From Lineus longissimus (Eukaryota; Nemertea; Pilidiophora; Heteronemertea; Lineidae), in the NCBI RefSeq assembly GCF_910592395.1, contig NC_088318.1:5666756-5730755 (forward strand): DNA of 64,000 nucleotides, written 5' to 3'. Each line of letters starts with the position of its first letter. The stretch's first letter is position 1. Below the pieces are notes generated by a model that made no database searches, was not told where the DNA came from, and saw only the letters and a program-made list of their open reading frames with translations. Both the position numbers and the translations under genes were made by a program. Of this stretch, positions 33,480-44,360 are shown piece after piece.

Positions 33480-35348
33480 TCAAACAACATGCCCCGCAGA
33501 CACAATCGGGCCGATTGTGTGCATGCAATCTACGAGGGAAGAAACGTCTTGTAGGTAGAAACAAGAGAATGTGGAGTGATTACTCCAACATGCAGCGGAA
33601 ACGACTTCTTGAAGAGCAACTCCTCGGTAGTTAGCCCAGGAGGTGGCTAGTGCTCTAACTTCATGCGCTGAGATGTTAGCTAGCACACGAAGATCAGGGG
33701 AAGTCCTCAAGGTGTTGTAGGAAAGACAAATAGTCTCCACAATCCACCTTGAAATAGTGGCGGCCGCTATCTCTCGTTTATTTCCCTCCTTATAGGACAA
33801 AAACAAACGCTCTCTCCCCTGGCGGATACCGAGAGGTTTTGTCCTATTTATGTAGAACTTTAGGGCCCTGACGGGACATAAAGTTCTGTCAGGAAGTTCA
33901 TAAGAGATCGTTCTTGACAGAGAGGGAATAGTAACCGGGGGCCGAGAGGCGGCCGGTCCCTGGTTCTTCGCCAGAAAGCCTGGTATGAAAGCCAGGATAA
34001 CCTCCCCTCCCTCTCTAAAAGCCAGCTTCTTAAAAGAAAGTGCATGGAGCTCTGATCTCTTTTGGGCGGTAGCCAAGGCTACTAGAAAGACCGTTTTGAG
34101 TGTCAGATATTTCATGGATGAAATAGACATGGGTTCAAAAGGATGCCTCATGAGCACCTTAAGGACAACAGAAAGATCCCATTTAGGGGTGTTGTGAACC
34201 GGTCTAGGACGCTCTAATAACATTCCTCTGAAAAGAGGGGTTATTTGGTCCTCCCAACGAAGATCCCAGGTGCTTAAAACACGGCGGGTAGAAGCGATGG
34301 CGGACTTGTACCCTTTTATATCCGTGACAGATAGTTGTCTTTCTGTGAATAATTCAATAAAGAAATCAACTAATCTGTATGTAGAGGGAGAGATCGGATT
34401 AACTCTGTTCTCCCTGCAGCAGGAAGTGAAGATAGACCACTTTCCTTGATACACATCAAGGGTTGACCCCCTTTGAGGTGGGGACATACGTTTGACAGCG
34501 ATGTCCGAAAAGCCTCTCTGGTGGAGATGCAACTGGATAAGTTCCAGGCGTGAAACTTGAAAAATCCAGGGGGTGCCACAGGGGCTGTAAGGCTGTCGAC
34601 TTCCAGGGCCTCTTCGTCCGGAAGTGGAGAGTAATAGATGGGAAGGCGATTGTTCAGCCTGGTGGCGAACAGATCTACCTTCGGAGATTGCCAAAGGCGA
34701 CAAAGGTCGTCTACAATCTCCTGATGGAGTGTCCACTCTGTCTGGACTAGTTTGTCCTGACGGGACAGGGCATCGGCAAGGATGTTGCGTTTGCCCGGTA
34801 TGTGTCTGGCACATATCGATACTCCAAGGTCGGCACAAAGATGGTAAAGCGCCCAAGTTAGCTTGTAAAGAATGCCGGACTTTGTGCCTCCCTGTCTCCT
34901 GACATATGCTACAACTGTAGAATTGTCGGAGAACAGGGTTACTCTCCGATTCTTCAGGTGAAGGGAAAGAGCCCTCACGGCAAGAAGGACAGCCTTCATT
35001 TCCAATATATTTATTGAAAGATTGGTCTCCTCCCTTGTCCATAGACCCCTTATGGACCTGTCCCCGTTGTTCAGATGTGCTCCCCACCCTAGTAGAGAAG
35101 CATCTGTGAACAGGGACACTTCTGGGGGCGGTGGAGCAAGATCTACACTGCTTTGGAGATGAGTCTCCGACTCCCAGAAGATCCAGACGTTCTTGAGTAG
35201 GTATTGAGGTATCAATACCAACTTGTCTAATGGGTCCCTGTGGGGTTTCCATAGAGACATCAGAAACATCTGGATGGGACACATAAATAGATGGCCAAGA
35301 GGGATTTGGTCTGCTGCCGAATTCAGAAGGCCCAAAAGGCTCAAGCAT
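33480..35348 (-). CDS. DIRS-A tyrosine recombinase (YR)
   Basis: 622-codon frame; the recombinase proper occupies roughly the last 340 residues. Core: WEDQITPLFRGMLLERP, ATAQKRSELHALSF (catalytic Arg about 431), then SAHEVRALATSWANYRG (His 562, Arg 565) and CFYLQDVSS (Tyr 598). This R...H-x-x-R...Y set is complete, so the frame could encode an active site. Its N-terminal part overlaps the RNase H frame in another phase by several hundred bases, and the first ~250 codons are mainly the shadow of RNase H. It serves integration of the circular DIRS cDNA. Confidence 0.8.
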   Translation of the reverse strand: MLEPFGPSEFGSRPNPSWPSIYVSHPDVSDVSMETPQGPIRQVGIDTSIPTQERLDLLGVGDSSPKQCRSCSTAPRSVPVHRCFSTRVGSTSEQRGQVHKGSMDKGGDQSFNKYIGNEGCPSCREGSFPSPEESESNPVLRQFYSCSICQETGRHKVRHSLQANLGALPSLCRPWSIDMCQTHTGQTQHPCRCPVPSGQTSPDRVDTPSGDCRRPLSPLAISEGRSVRHQAEQSPSHLLLSTSGRRGPGSRQPYSPCGTPWIFQVSRLELIQLHLHQRGFSDIAVKRMSPPQRGSTLDVYQGKWSIFTSCCRENRVNPISPSTYRLVDFFIELFTERQLSVTDIKGYKSAIASTRRVLSTWDLRWEDQITPLFRGMLLERPRPVHNTPKWDLSVVLKVLMRHPFEPMSISSMKYLTLKTVFLVALATAQKRSELHALSFKKLAFREGGEVILAFIPGFLAKNQGPAASRPPVTIPSLSRTISYELPDRTLCPVRALKFYINRTKPLGIRQGRERLFLSYKEGNKREIAAATISRWIVETICLSYNTLRTSPDLRVLANISAHEVRALATSWANYRGVALQEVVSAACWSNHSTFSCFYLQDVSSLVDCMHTIGPIVSAGHVV

Positions 35349-36333
35349 CGCCTTGCGGGAGCTTGAGTTCTTCCTCTGAATTTTGCGACGAGATGAAGAA
35401 TTTTCTTTATTCTGTCTAGGGGGGCAGCATTTTCCCTATGGCCGTAAGGAACCGAACTCCAACGTAAACGAAGTCTTGGGATGGCGCGAATTCTGACTTT
35501 GTTTCGTTGATAATCCAACCTGCGGAGACTACTTTTTGCTTTAGAACATGAAGTTGTTGCAGTAGTAGTTTCCGCGATTTGCAACGGAGTAGCCAATCGT
35601 CTAGGTAGTGATGGAGCTTGAACCCCATCACGTGAAAGGGAGCGACGAAGGCTGTTACTATCATTGTAAAAATTAGGGGTGTCGATGGCAGATCGAACAG
35701 CAGGGCCCTGAATTGATACGGCTTTCCTTCGTAATGGAAACGAAGAAAGTGTTGATAGTCTCGATGGATCGGTACATGTAAGTACGCATCCGTTAGATCC
35801 ATCGATACCGCCCAATCGTTGGGCTGTATCGCCGTTGCTATAGACCTGGTGGTTTCCATCTTGAAATGAGGAACATTCAAGAAGGTGTTTAACCTGGAAA
35901 GGTCTATGATCAGCCTCCATGTCCCTGCTTTCTTGGGAACCAAGAAATGTGGCTGTAAAAGCCGGGGGAACATGGATTTTGAAGGACCTGGATAGCTTGC
36001 TTCTCCAGTAATGTCGCGACCTCTGCTTGGAGGGCAGAGGCCTGACTGGGTCCTTCGGTGGCTGAACTGGGGTTGGATATATGGTAGTCGGGGGGGGGGG
36101 GGGGGGGGGGGTTGGGTACGGTTGAAATCTAGTTTCACTCCGTACCTCAACATGTTTGGGACTGGGGACCCCTTGGGGCACCAATCGTCCCAAACGTCTG
36201 CAAATTTTTGCAGACGGCCCCCGACTACCGGCGTCGGCTCCTTTTTGCGTCCGGGAGGAGAAAGGAGGGGGAAGTCACTTCTTCCGGCCTGCACCCCTTG
36301 GACGAAAGGAGTGCCTAGTCGGACCGGATCCAC
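34370..36333 (-). CDS. DIRS-A reverse transcriptase and RNase H
   Basis: RT frame 36333-35416: LQPHFLVPKKAGTWRLIIDL, the first catalytic Asp in VSMDLTDAYLHVP (about residue 179) and YLDD at 243-246 with the usual HHYLDDWLL context. The frame changes at a C-run near 35420-35430, after which a second frame (to 34370) carries SLFTDASLLGWGAHL, LEMKAVLLAVRAL, LFSDNSTVVAYV and HIPGKRNILADALSRQD, the D-E-D-D signature of RNase H. The break between RT and RNase H is a 1-nt shift in a homopolymer, so it may be a lesion or a sequencing error. A 22-base G run (36090-36111, plus strand) is read as polyproline in the linker before RT. Confidence 0.8.
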
Positions 36334-36486
36334 CCTGGTTAGAGGAAGTATTTTTCCTCTTCCCAGTCCGGCAACCCTCTGCTTCCCGTCGGAAGGATTC
36401 AGCAGGAGCAGGCTGACTAGGCGGGGTAGGCCTAGGCAGGACCTGCCTGGCGTACGGGATTGAACCCGATGCCTGCTGGGGCCTCT

Positions 36487-37682
36487 CTATCTTTCTAGCG
36501 TTAGGTAGAGAGGTCTTGGCCCTCTGTGTCGCAGTGGGGGCATATAATTTGTCCCAATCTTTCTGTACTTGGCGGATAGAGCAATAGCGTGCCTAATCAA
36601 ATGTGACAAGGATGTCACAAGCGATTTTGTGTCATCAGATAGTGACTCATTATCCTTTAGGGATCTGGCTAGGGGCAGGTTATTGTGCTCTGCGTAGGAG
36701 AGCACCGCTAACGTGTTTTTGGCCAGACCCTCTTGTGCACTAAGTTCTCGGTAAGCCGAGGAGGAGGTCACCCTAGGCACAAGTTGGTCCAGCTGTACAT
36801 CGTCCTTTAATGTGGAAGTCGATGCTGCAGCTGGACAGCCGGCCGAGCTGACTCGATAATAGTCATCGCGGTACTGCCTGACGGGAGGAAGTTGTGCCGT
36901 GAACAACTTCCCCGGTTTACACCAAGCTTCCGGTCCGGCTGCTGGAAGGACAGGGATGGAAGTACGTTGGTGGGCGCCTTGGGAATCTCTGATTGTACGC
37001 TCCAAAAGTTCTGAAGAGACTGCTACCATCGACGGGGAGGGATGAAAGAATTCAAGGGCCCAAGTGGAGCCCTGAGAGACCTGTGGATTGGGATCCACTT
37101 CCTGTCCCCAAAATGAAAAGGTCGGTGTCTATAAGGCTTGCAGTTCCGGCGGGGTAGGGCACAGATCCTGCGGGAGGTACGCTCTGATCAAGGATCTGAG
37201 TGTCCTCATATCCGACAGGATACTGGCCTCCTCTGGTGACAGCTCCTCCTGATTGGGGGAGCGGTAGCCTGGCTGATAGTTCTCAGAAAATACCTCTTAA
37301 ATAGAGGAGTCGGATGGTGGGTATCCGATGGGACCAGGTGCACCAGAGGAACCGGAACCCTTCTCCAGATGGCTGAGTCTATCAGTAAGACCCGCTACCA
37401 TCTGGATGAGCTGGGACAGTTGCTGTCCTGACTCGGGTTCCGGACCCGACGTGCGGCGATGGGCGGTTGAGGAAAGGGTGGGCGCATAGGCGAACCCTCG
37501 AAGCCGTATGTACGGGCGAATGGGTCTTCCGGAAGCGGAAGATGCCCATATTCTGAACAAGAGTTCAGATGTCCCCTCTGCATAGCTCGTTCCATGGGAA
37601 CGACGCCTCTGCTACGAGAAGGGGGTGGCACTTCCGGTTGGCTCCAACTAAGAGGTTGGCCAACGTCGGGAGGTGCCTGCAT
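36487..37682 (-). pseudogene. DIRS-A gag-like region, broken
   Basis: Pieces on the minus strand: 37682-37395, a shifted piece ending at 37297 (QQLSQLIQMVAGLTDRLSHL, a short coiled coil), then 37098-36487 (LARSLKDNESLSDDTKSLVT, HLIRHAIALSAKYRKIG). Position before RT, proline/serine-rich composition and an alpha-helical segment fit the first ORF of DIRS elements, but there is no zinc knuckle and no direct motif. At least one frameshift and a stop between the pieces. Confidence 0.5.
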
Positions 37683-37887
37683 TTCCGGCAGGACGAAGTC
37701 CGAAACCGGATATGCCCGTAACTCCTTCGCCGGTATGAAGCTACCGGTTGCCCTTTTAGGAGGAGGTACGGAGGGCGGAAACCGGAAGGTCCCTGAGGTC
37801 CGGCGTATATTAAACCCTTGGAGACTTACTGGATGTAAGTCTCCCTTGGGACCACAGACATTGATAACGTCAAATCTCTCGAAACTA

Positions 37888-38277
37888 AGCTATATAACAT
37901 GTTTTTCGACACCTAAAAAAGCTAAATAATTATGGAACGTTTGGCGCGCCTCATAACGCCTGAAATACGATTTATGATAAAATATCATAAAAACGACGTA
38001 TATAGGTACAAAAACCGGCATTTAGCTAAATCGGAAATCTAAACCTAAATCTCGTTTCTAAATCCAGGGAATGTTCACAGTTTTCTGTATTTAGGATTTA
38101 AAGTTTCGATTTAGAAAATAAAGCTGAATTTAGCTAAAAAGACAGATATATAACGACTACTGCAAAGGATTTATATATCAATCGTTTCGAAATCGGATAT
38201 GTTGAATATTTAGCTATATAACATGTTTTTCGACACCTAAAAAAGCTAAATAATTTTGGAATGTTTGGCGCCTCATA
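37888..38277. repeat. 68-bp direct repeat at the 5' side of DIRS-A
   Basis: 37888-37955 and 38212-38277 are the same sequence (AGCTATATAACATGTTTTTC through CTCATA) with two substitutions and one 2-bp difference; 256 bp of AT-rich sequence with reiterated ATTTAGCTAAA-like motifs lies between. hAT-1 coding resumes immediately after the right copy. It may be a split direct repeat of the retroelement or a boundary duplication. Confidence 0.6.
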
Positions 38278-39687
38278 GCCCCAATGTGAACTGGAAAATG
38301 TATGATCTTCTCTGTGATGAAATGAGAGGTGATAACCCGTCTGCACCTGGTCTGCTGAATGTGGGTTCCTGTGGCCTGCATACAGTGCATAATGCCTTTA
38401 GAAATGGTTTTTTGGCATCAGGTTTTGATGTGGCTGATATCTTGAATAGCCTTCATTGGTTATTAGTTGACTGCCCTGCTCGTAGGGCTGACTATGAAAG
38501 GATCTGCAATACTTCAGTGTAAACTCAGAAATTTTGCAAAGTTCGATGGGTAGAGAACTTCAAGGCAGTGAAACGTGCGCAACACATTCGGCCTGATGTT
38601 TTTTAATTTGTTGCAGCTGCAGAAGATAAAAAGGATAGGTCTGTGACAAAACCATCTTCGAAATCATATAAAACGCTAAGAGATGCAGTACAGGATGTCC
38701 TCACTCCAGCAAAGTTTGCATTTTTTGAGTCGGTCGCTAAACAGGTTGAACCTTTCCTCAAGATGTTTCAGGATGACAAGCCTATGCTCCCATTTCTTTG
38801 TGATGAACTAGGAAGTGTTATACGTAGTATTATGAAACGATTTGTGAAGTCTGCATCTCTTGCTGCAGCAGCTACAGTGTCAAAGCTTCTCAAAGTGGAC
38901 GTGTTGTCAAATGATAATTTGTTGAGTTATTCTAAGGTTGATATAGGGTTTGAAGCAGATGCAAAGCTGAAGAAGATAAAATCAGCGGAAAAGATCAGTG
39001 ACAGAGCAGTAATGGAATTCAGGATGGGCTGTTTGTCATGTTTGAAAGATCTAACCAAGAAATTAGTTGACAAAACCCCAGTGGCATATGGGCTAGCTAG
39101 GTGTTTGGGATTTCTAAATCCCGAATTAATTGGACACATTCTTGTTTGAGCATATGGGGACAGCCCCAGAGTATGGAAAGGTATGGAGAGAAGTAAAACA
39201 GTTACTCATTATGTCACATGGACAAGCATCAGTAGACAGGGGATTCTCAGTGAATCGCCAAGTGATAGTTGAGAATCTGAAGGAGCAATCCTTTGAGTAT
39301 CAGAGACTACTGCATGACTTTGTTCTGAATTCTGGTGGGCTGAGTAAAGTGGCTGTTACCAGACAAATGCTTTTGGATGCATCACAGGGAAGATCTCGCT
39401 ATCAAGCTTACCTAAAAGAGGAGAAGGAAAAGAGAGGTTCTAAACGAAAGCATTTACATGAGGAGTTGTCGACACTGAAGAAAGCCAAACATGACGTTGA
39501 TTCAGACATTCAGACCCTCAACAAGTCGGCAGATGAACTAGCCGAGAAAGCCGAGATGAGCAGACAGATACGCTTTGTTACACAATCAAATGCAAAGAGG
39601 CGCCAGGCAAAAGACAAATCTACAGAGTTGATTGAGATTGATTCCAGAATTAACGAAATAGAGTTGAAAATCAAGTCTGGTGACTAA
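38273..39687 (+). pseudogene. hAT-1 transposase, C-terminal part
   Basis: Resumes with PNVNWKMYDLLCDEMRGD and NVGSCGLHTVHNAFRNGF (the conserved GPNVN...C.LHT region), a TAA at 38519-38521 read through by KVRWVENFKAVKRAQ, a second stop near 38606, then a long frame to 39147 and, after a 1-nt shift near 39140, MSHGQASVDRGFSVNRQ, the hATC dimerisation core. The C-terminal tail is a Lys/Glu-rich coiled coil (KKAKHDVDSDIQTLNKSADE) ending at 39687. Two stops and one shift show decay of the coding part. Confidence 0.75.
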
Positions 39688-40524
39688 ATCCATGTGTATT
39701 GTGAGCAATTCATATCATGTCATTCTTATCAGTTCAAAAACATATCGTTGCTTTGCGTCACAATGCATAAACCATACTGGTTGGGAGAACCTAGCCAATA
39801 ATAAATGAACATTGCTTTGATTGTATGAAAAGGTGATTTTTATTCACTACAACAAATGTTCGACTTAACTCTCACTACTGCTGTGTCCAGGTTATCAATA
39901 TTATTGTCAATATTATGATATCATATGACTGTGTCAGTTACCACAAACATATTTTTGGATCTAATAAATTGTTCATATGTTCATATATTTTCTTTCTTTT
40001 GAATGTCATTTAACACATTAGCCAATTTGCTTTAAACATCTGTGGATGGCTTCAAAATGACCTAGATTCATTAAAAAGTGGTCTGGAATAACATGGAATA
40101 GCATGGAATTTTGTGTGCTTTTTGGTGTATGAACCCTGAGATAAGTTGGTATGTTCAGAATGTCCACATTTAAGTTTGTTATTGCTTAGGCTTATACAAA
40201 AAGACAATATTTTTTATCCTACAACCTACTTTTTATGTACAGGTCAAGGGTGTTCTGCAAGTATTTACCATATACCCTAAGTGCATTGATGCAGGAGACA
40301 AAAGCACAGAAAACCAAAATTACAGGAAGTGAACAATTCTTTTACAATACAATGTAATAAGAGAGTCGTTGTTGCCCAAGATTTTAATCATTAGTGTGTA
40401 CTTGCGAAAAAATTTTTGGAAAATACAAGAACAATTTATCACATTGAAGGTGTGAAGTATTGAAGTGAAAGGCAAAGTTTTCTGAAGTTATTGTATGTTA
40501 TTGTACCTTTAAATTTATTTTCAG
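39688..40524. other. hAT-1 3' end and flank, no gene
   Basis: AT-rich sequence to the right hAT terminus at 40138, then about 390 bp without coding signal before the exon at 40525. Confidence 0.5.
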
Positions 40525-40722
40525 GATGCATATCCACCAACCGATATGACTGGCACCAGCGATGACACAGAAAATGACAACATACACGTCCCAATAGAAT
40601 CTAGCTCAACTTTTCATTCAGAATCAGATTGTAGTCCAGTCCAGCATTCTACGCTTTTAAATCTCTCACCAAGTTCAGTTCCCAGTGGCAGTAAAATATG
40701 TGCACATCCAGTATCAACTAAG
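40525..40722 (+). CDS. isolated exon, possibly resuming the SAM/CACTA-like gene
   Basis: 66 codons with phase 0 ends, acceptor tttcag and donor gtgaat. Translation is Ser/Thr/Asp-rich (TDMTGTSDDTENDN, FHSESDCSPVQHS), probably a disordered linker. It lies just beyond the hAT insertion that cut the CACTA-like gene and on the same strand; that is the only reason to connect them. Confidence 0.35.
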
Positions 40723-41368
40723 GTGAATATTTTGATTTCAATTCAATCATGGAGGTATAATACCGCCATGATTCAATCAGTATGTGCCATACCACAGCAT
40801 AAGCGATCAGTACTTGCGAGACCTTACAAAGGCAATAAAGACGGCAATGGTCGAGAGGGGTATGAAAGTTGTCGGTAGGTTGAATCAGAATTGCATTTAA
40901 TCTACATTGAGCACACATTGCCTGAGAAACAAATGATGGCACTTGCACATATCATAGGCACATGATCTGCTCCTGCCTGATTCAGTGATAGACAGACACT
41001 CAGGGAATTCAACTTCTCCATTGAATTTTCTCAGAATACAATGTGTTGTCCTTCAAATGTATATATTCAAAATGCTTTCACAGTCTCTAGGGTGCACAAG
41101 TCTATTGACTTCAAATAAGTTACAAGAATATAATATCAACCACAACATCAAATGCTTTCTGGGGTTAGACCTGCTGTAAAGTAAGAAAGTTCATCCATTA
41201 GTTCAGGAACTAACAGGACTGCTTACACAACAGGAGTCTTTAAATCAACTGTGGATTTCAAAACAGCGAGTACATGTAAACTTCCTTTCAATGTAAATCA
41301 ACCCGCACCAGGTTCATTATTTATGCTCATTGGTTACCAACTCTCAACTTTGTTCTCTCATTTCATAG

Positions 41369-41677
41369 GAAGGCAATTGACGACTGGTATGAAAAGGGGG
41401 TAGACTTCCGCCATCACCTGTACGTTCCCGAGATTGACCCTGTAACAGGGGAGGAGCATCATGAGAGAGCAGATCATTGTCACCTGCTAAAGAGAATGGC
41501 CAACCACACCAGGAAATTTACATACCAACGACTGGATATTGAGGCATTTGATAAGGCCATGAGGGATTCAAAAACTTGTCTAACCCTCTCTGCACTCCGA
41601 GGCTCACGAAAACAGTCTGTTAAGGACGCCGAACTCCTCTTTTCTCATGGTATTGCAGCATTCATGGCAACGCATTG
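41369..41677 (+). CDS. unassigned ORF, conserved-looking
   Basis: After a tcatag acceptor the frame reads AIDDWYEKGVDFRHHLYVPE, then EEHHERADHCHLLKRMANHT, LDIEAFDKAMRDSK and GSRKQSVKDAELLFS before a TGA. The regular spacing of charged and aromatic residues looks like a real domain of a repeat-encoded family seen in marine invertebrates, but I cannot name it. piggyBac sequence starts within 60 bp downstream in another frame. Confidence 0.4.
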
Positions 41678-41710
41678 AATTTCGGGCCTGGGTAGATGGG
41701 TGGGTTAGGT

Positions 41711-44360
41711 GTTGGGTCCGAAAGGGTTAAATTGCCATCCCTTGACTCATACTGGGAAGTAAACCTTCGCTATGAGCCAATCGTCGAGATAATGAGCAGA
41801 AATCAATTAAAAAAACTCACTACCAGCTTGCATTTCACTGACAACATGGATGTTACCGATGAGGAGAAAAAGGACCGAGTTTGGAAACTGCGGCCATGGC
41901 TGAACTCTTTACGGGACAGTTTTCTGATGGTCAATTCACCAGAACACCAGTCTATTGATGAAGTTATGGTAGCCTTCAAAGGCAGGTCAATTTTGAAGCA
42001 ATACATGTCAAAGAAGCCCAAAAAATGGGGGTTCAAGCTGTGGGCTCGATGTAGTTCTACAGGATTTTGTCAGGACTTCAACGTGTACCAGGGCAAGGGG
42101 ACAGGAATTGACGACGAGTTGGCCCCTAACTGTGGTCTTGGTGGAAGTGTCGTACTTCAACTATGTGACTCTCTGCCGCGGAGTCATCAATACAAGATCT
42201 TTGCGGACAATTACTTCACCAACTTCACCATGGCTGAACTGATTGTAAAGAGTAACATCGGTCAATATCTTGGCACCATACAGGGCAACTGTTACAGTTA
42301 GCCAATTTGTATCAAATAGTTAACGATATTTAGTTGATTCATTTCATGACAAACATTTCGTATTCACATGATTTAAGGGTTTAGTGTATATTCTTAGTTA
42401 ATCATGATTATTTAGATCATAGACACATTTTGGGAATCTCTTGGGTACGATGCCTGATTGGGGCTTGTCTTGTGAAGTCCTTGGGTGAAGTGGCCTTTGT
42501 TTGGCTGGCCTAAACGGAGGACGTTTCACTAGGAATCGAAATGTTTGGAGTGTTACGACTCTTTCGTCCAAAAGAAGTTTAGGTCTTTTAATTTGCATTG
42601 TCTTGATTTGTATATTTGCCTTAGTATCGTTTTAGAGGTGATTTTGGGGATTCTCAGTATCAAACCCTTGAGCAATATCTTATTCTTGATCTTGTCCAGA
42701 TCCAGGTTATGCACGCGCTTGTAATTAGTACGGCAACACTTTATTACTGGATACCATAATTATCAACTCTACTGGACGGCTGATCATGTCTAAGGTGGTT
42801 TTGACACCTCATTAGCTACCCTATCACTTGAACAATGCCACTCATTATTTGTTGTGGTAATTGCATAAATATGATCTCAGTATCACTTTTAGGGGCAATT
42901 AGGCATCTCTGTTTGCGATAGATGTGCGTCAGAGGTGGTCTGTAATTGTCACCTCCTTTTCTTCATGTTGAGTATAGCCTATTAAGGTTACACCAACTCA
43001 TTGTTTGGATAATCATTTGTGAGAAGTCAATTATCTTCTTTCGTAAACAAGTCGATTATATTTTGGAACCTTCTAGAAGCTTTCGTAATATCTCGTGCTC
43101 GGACACGCATTTTATAATTACCGGAAACAGCCACGTGGTGCTCTGGACCACCTTCGTTATGGTGGACACTAGCTCTGATTGGCGGAGTTAGGGTATTTCG
43201 GGGGCGTCACGTGGGTGCGAAAGGGTTTGATAAGGGAATGTTCGGGATCATCCAGGGGGAATTCCACCTTGAGAGATCATCACGAGAAGTCTCCCTTCTA
43301 AGTTTCAAAATTGTTGATTTCAACTTGTGAATTTCTACCAAGTTAGATTTAGACCTGTTCACTTGTGTAGATATACCATACTTCGGATACCCGCCACCAT
43401 AAAAAGGTAAGACCAATTTGGTCCATATTGATTCCCGGTTTTAGATATTATTGTACTTTAGTGATTAAAGTATATTTTGTGATGTTCATATGAGTCGTTG
43501 TGTTAATTGTGTGTTGGAAACGAGAGAGGTTGGTTTGCCACTTAGTGTATCGCCACGGCACTAAGGGGGCAAGATCTACTAAGAACACCTGGTCATTTCG
43601 AGGGCGCTTATCCCCTCGAGAGGCCAGCGATTCGCCACACAACCGTCTACACAAGGCACCACTGAAGTCTGAAAAGGGCTTGGAGAAGCTTGGATGTGGA
43701 GCCCACCATAGCATGTACGAGAAAGGTAGAAACCTTGTGTTAGTTAGCTGGCATGACAATAAGTGTGTTAAACTTTTGTCAACATATGTGGGTGCCGAAC
43801 CCGCCGATGAAGTGGAACGATACGACAGATCAAAAAAGGAGCATGTGAAGGTACCAAGAGCGGCAGTTGTCGAGGTGTACAACCAGCATATGGGAGGCGT
43901 TGATCTTCTGGATATGATGTCCACTCTGTACAAGATACTTGTGAAAAGTCGGCGCTGGTACATGTATTTGTTCTACCACACACTGACCATGGCGATGGTC
44001 AATGCGTGGTTCCTCTACAAGAGGGACTGTGTAGTCGACCAGGTGAAAAACCCGCTTCCACTGAGAAAATTCCAGGTCATGGCAGCTACTGCTCTGATGA
44101 AGAGTGGCAAACCAAGCAAAGGGCGTCCGACTGCTGCTATGATGATGTCTCCTCCTGTAAAGAAGCGCAAGGTGTGCCCTTCTCCTGTGTCAGACATCAG
44201 ATACGATAAGGTTCGTTGACCACTGGCCTTTGATCAAGCCAACAAGGCAGAGATGTAGGTTGTGCAAGGATGGCCGAACAAACATGCAGTGTTCAAAATG
44301 CAGGGCCTATCTTTGCCTTGTTACTGGTAGAAACTGTTTTGTCACTTATTACCAGAAGAA
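41711..44360 (+). pseudogene. piggyBac transposase, split by a solo LTR
   Basis: First half (to 42289): VKLPSLDSYWEV, IVEIMSRNQLKKLTTSLHFT, EHQSIDEVMVAFKGRSILKQ (first catalytic Asp), KIFADNYFTNF (second Asp). Second half (from 43640): APLKSEKGLEKLG, VLVSWHDNKCVKLLS and VEVYNQHMGGVDLLDMM (third Asp). The DDD triad of DDE_Tnp_1_7 is complete. After a 1-nt shift at about 44215 the C-terminal Cys/His RING-like finger follows (RCRLCKDGRTNMQCSKCRAY), needed for TIR binding in piggyBac. The N-terminus before LPSLDSYW is missing or scrambled. Without the inserted LTR the two halves are in one frame. Confidence 0.8.
42290..43639. mobile_element. solo LTR, 1,350 bp, CAAC target duplication
   Basis: Starts TGTTACAG and ends CGCCACA (TG...CA), flanked on both sides by CAAC (42286-42289 and 43640-43643). 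No gag or pol inside. Deleting it with one CAAC rejoins the piggyBac codons in frame at both the DNA and protein level. A 4-bp duplication fits Ty3/gypsy or BEL/Pao; the family is otherwise unidentified. Confidence 0.8.

Larger units (their letters stand above)
32691..38277 (-). mobile_element. DIRS-type retrotransposon (DIRS-A)
   Basis: On the minus strand: 5' region to about 37683, gag-like frames, reverse transcriptase/RNase H, then a tyrosine recombinase overlapping the RNase H end, which is the DIRS order. The 3' end (32691-33050) contains a pair of about 55-bp inverted segments (32696-32752 with 32952-33007) sharing the TTACCTATGGAACAC block, consistent with DIRS inverted termini and internal complementary region. 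No target duplication, as expected for recombinase integration. The left junction (AAACTGCCCATTTCC) is the same as that of the second copy at 47836. Confidence 0.8.
30444..40138 (+). mobile_element. hAT element (hAT-1), about 9.7 kb with nested insertions
   Basis: Left terminus CAGGGTTCGTACGCGACC at 30444; right terminus (reverse complement) CAGGGTTCATACACC ending at 40138. The first 14 bases match at 12 positions, a typical hAT TIR. The internal frames encode a hAT transposase on the plus strand. The 8 bp outside the two ends (catagcta and agataagt) do not match, so no intact target duplication is visible. It sits in the C-terminal part of the CACTA-like ORF and carries a Harbinger-type element (31300-32017) and a DIRS element (about 32691-38277). 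Confidence 0.65.

Noticed and set aside
34550-34902. Plus-strand frames within DIRS-A (also 33985-34197, 36011-36463 and 37594-37929)
   Set aside because: Antisense shadows of the recombinase, RNase H and RT frames, which have clear motifs on the minus strand.
30436-40146. 8-bp target duplication for hAT-1
   Set aside because: Flanks catagcta and agataagt do not match, so no duplication can be claimed; the ends rest on TIR similarity only.
41711-41730. GAAAGGGTTAA as a piggyBac terminus with TTAA site
   Set aside because: It faces the wrong way for the transposase frame to its right, and a similar GAAAGGG block at 43218 lies inside the solo LTR.
43448-43963. Minus-strand frame of 171 codons across the LTR/piggyBac boundary
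   Set aside because: Antisense shadow of the piggyBac coding strand and LTR; it crosses the insertion junction.
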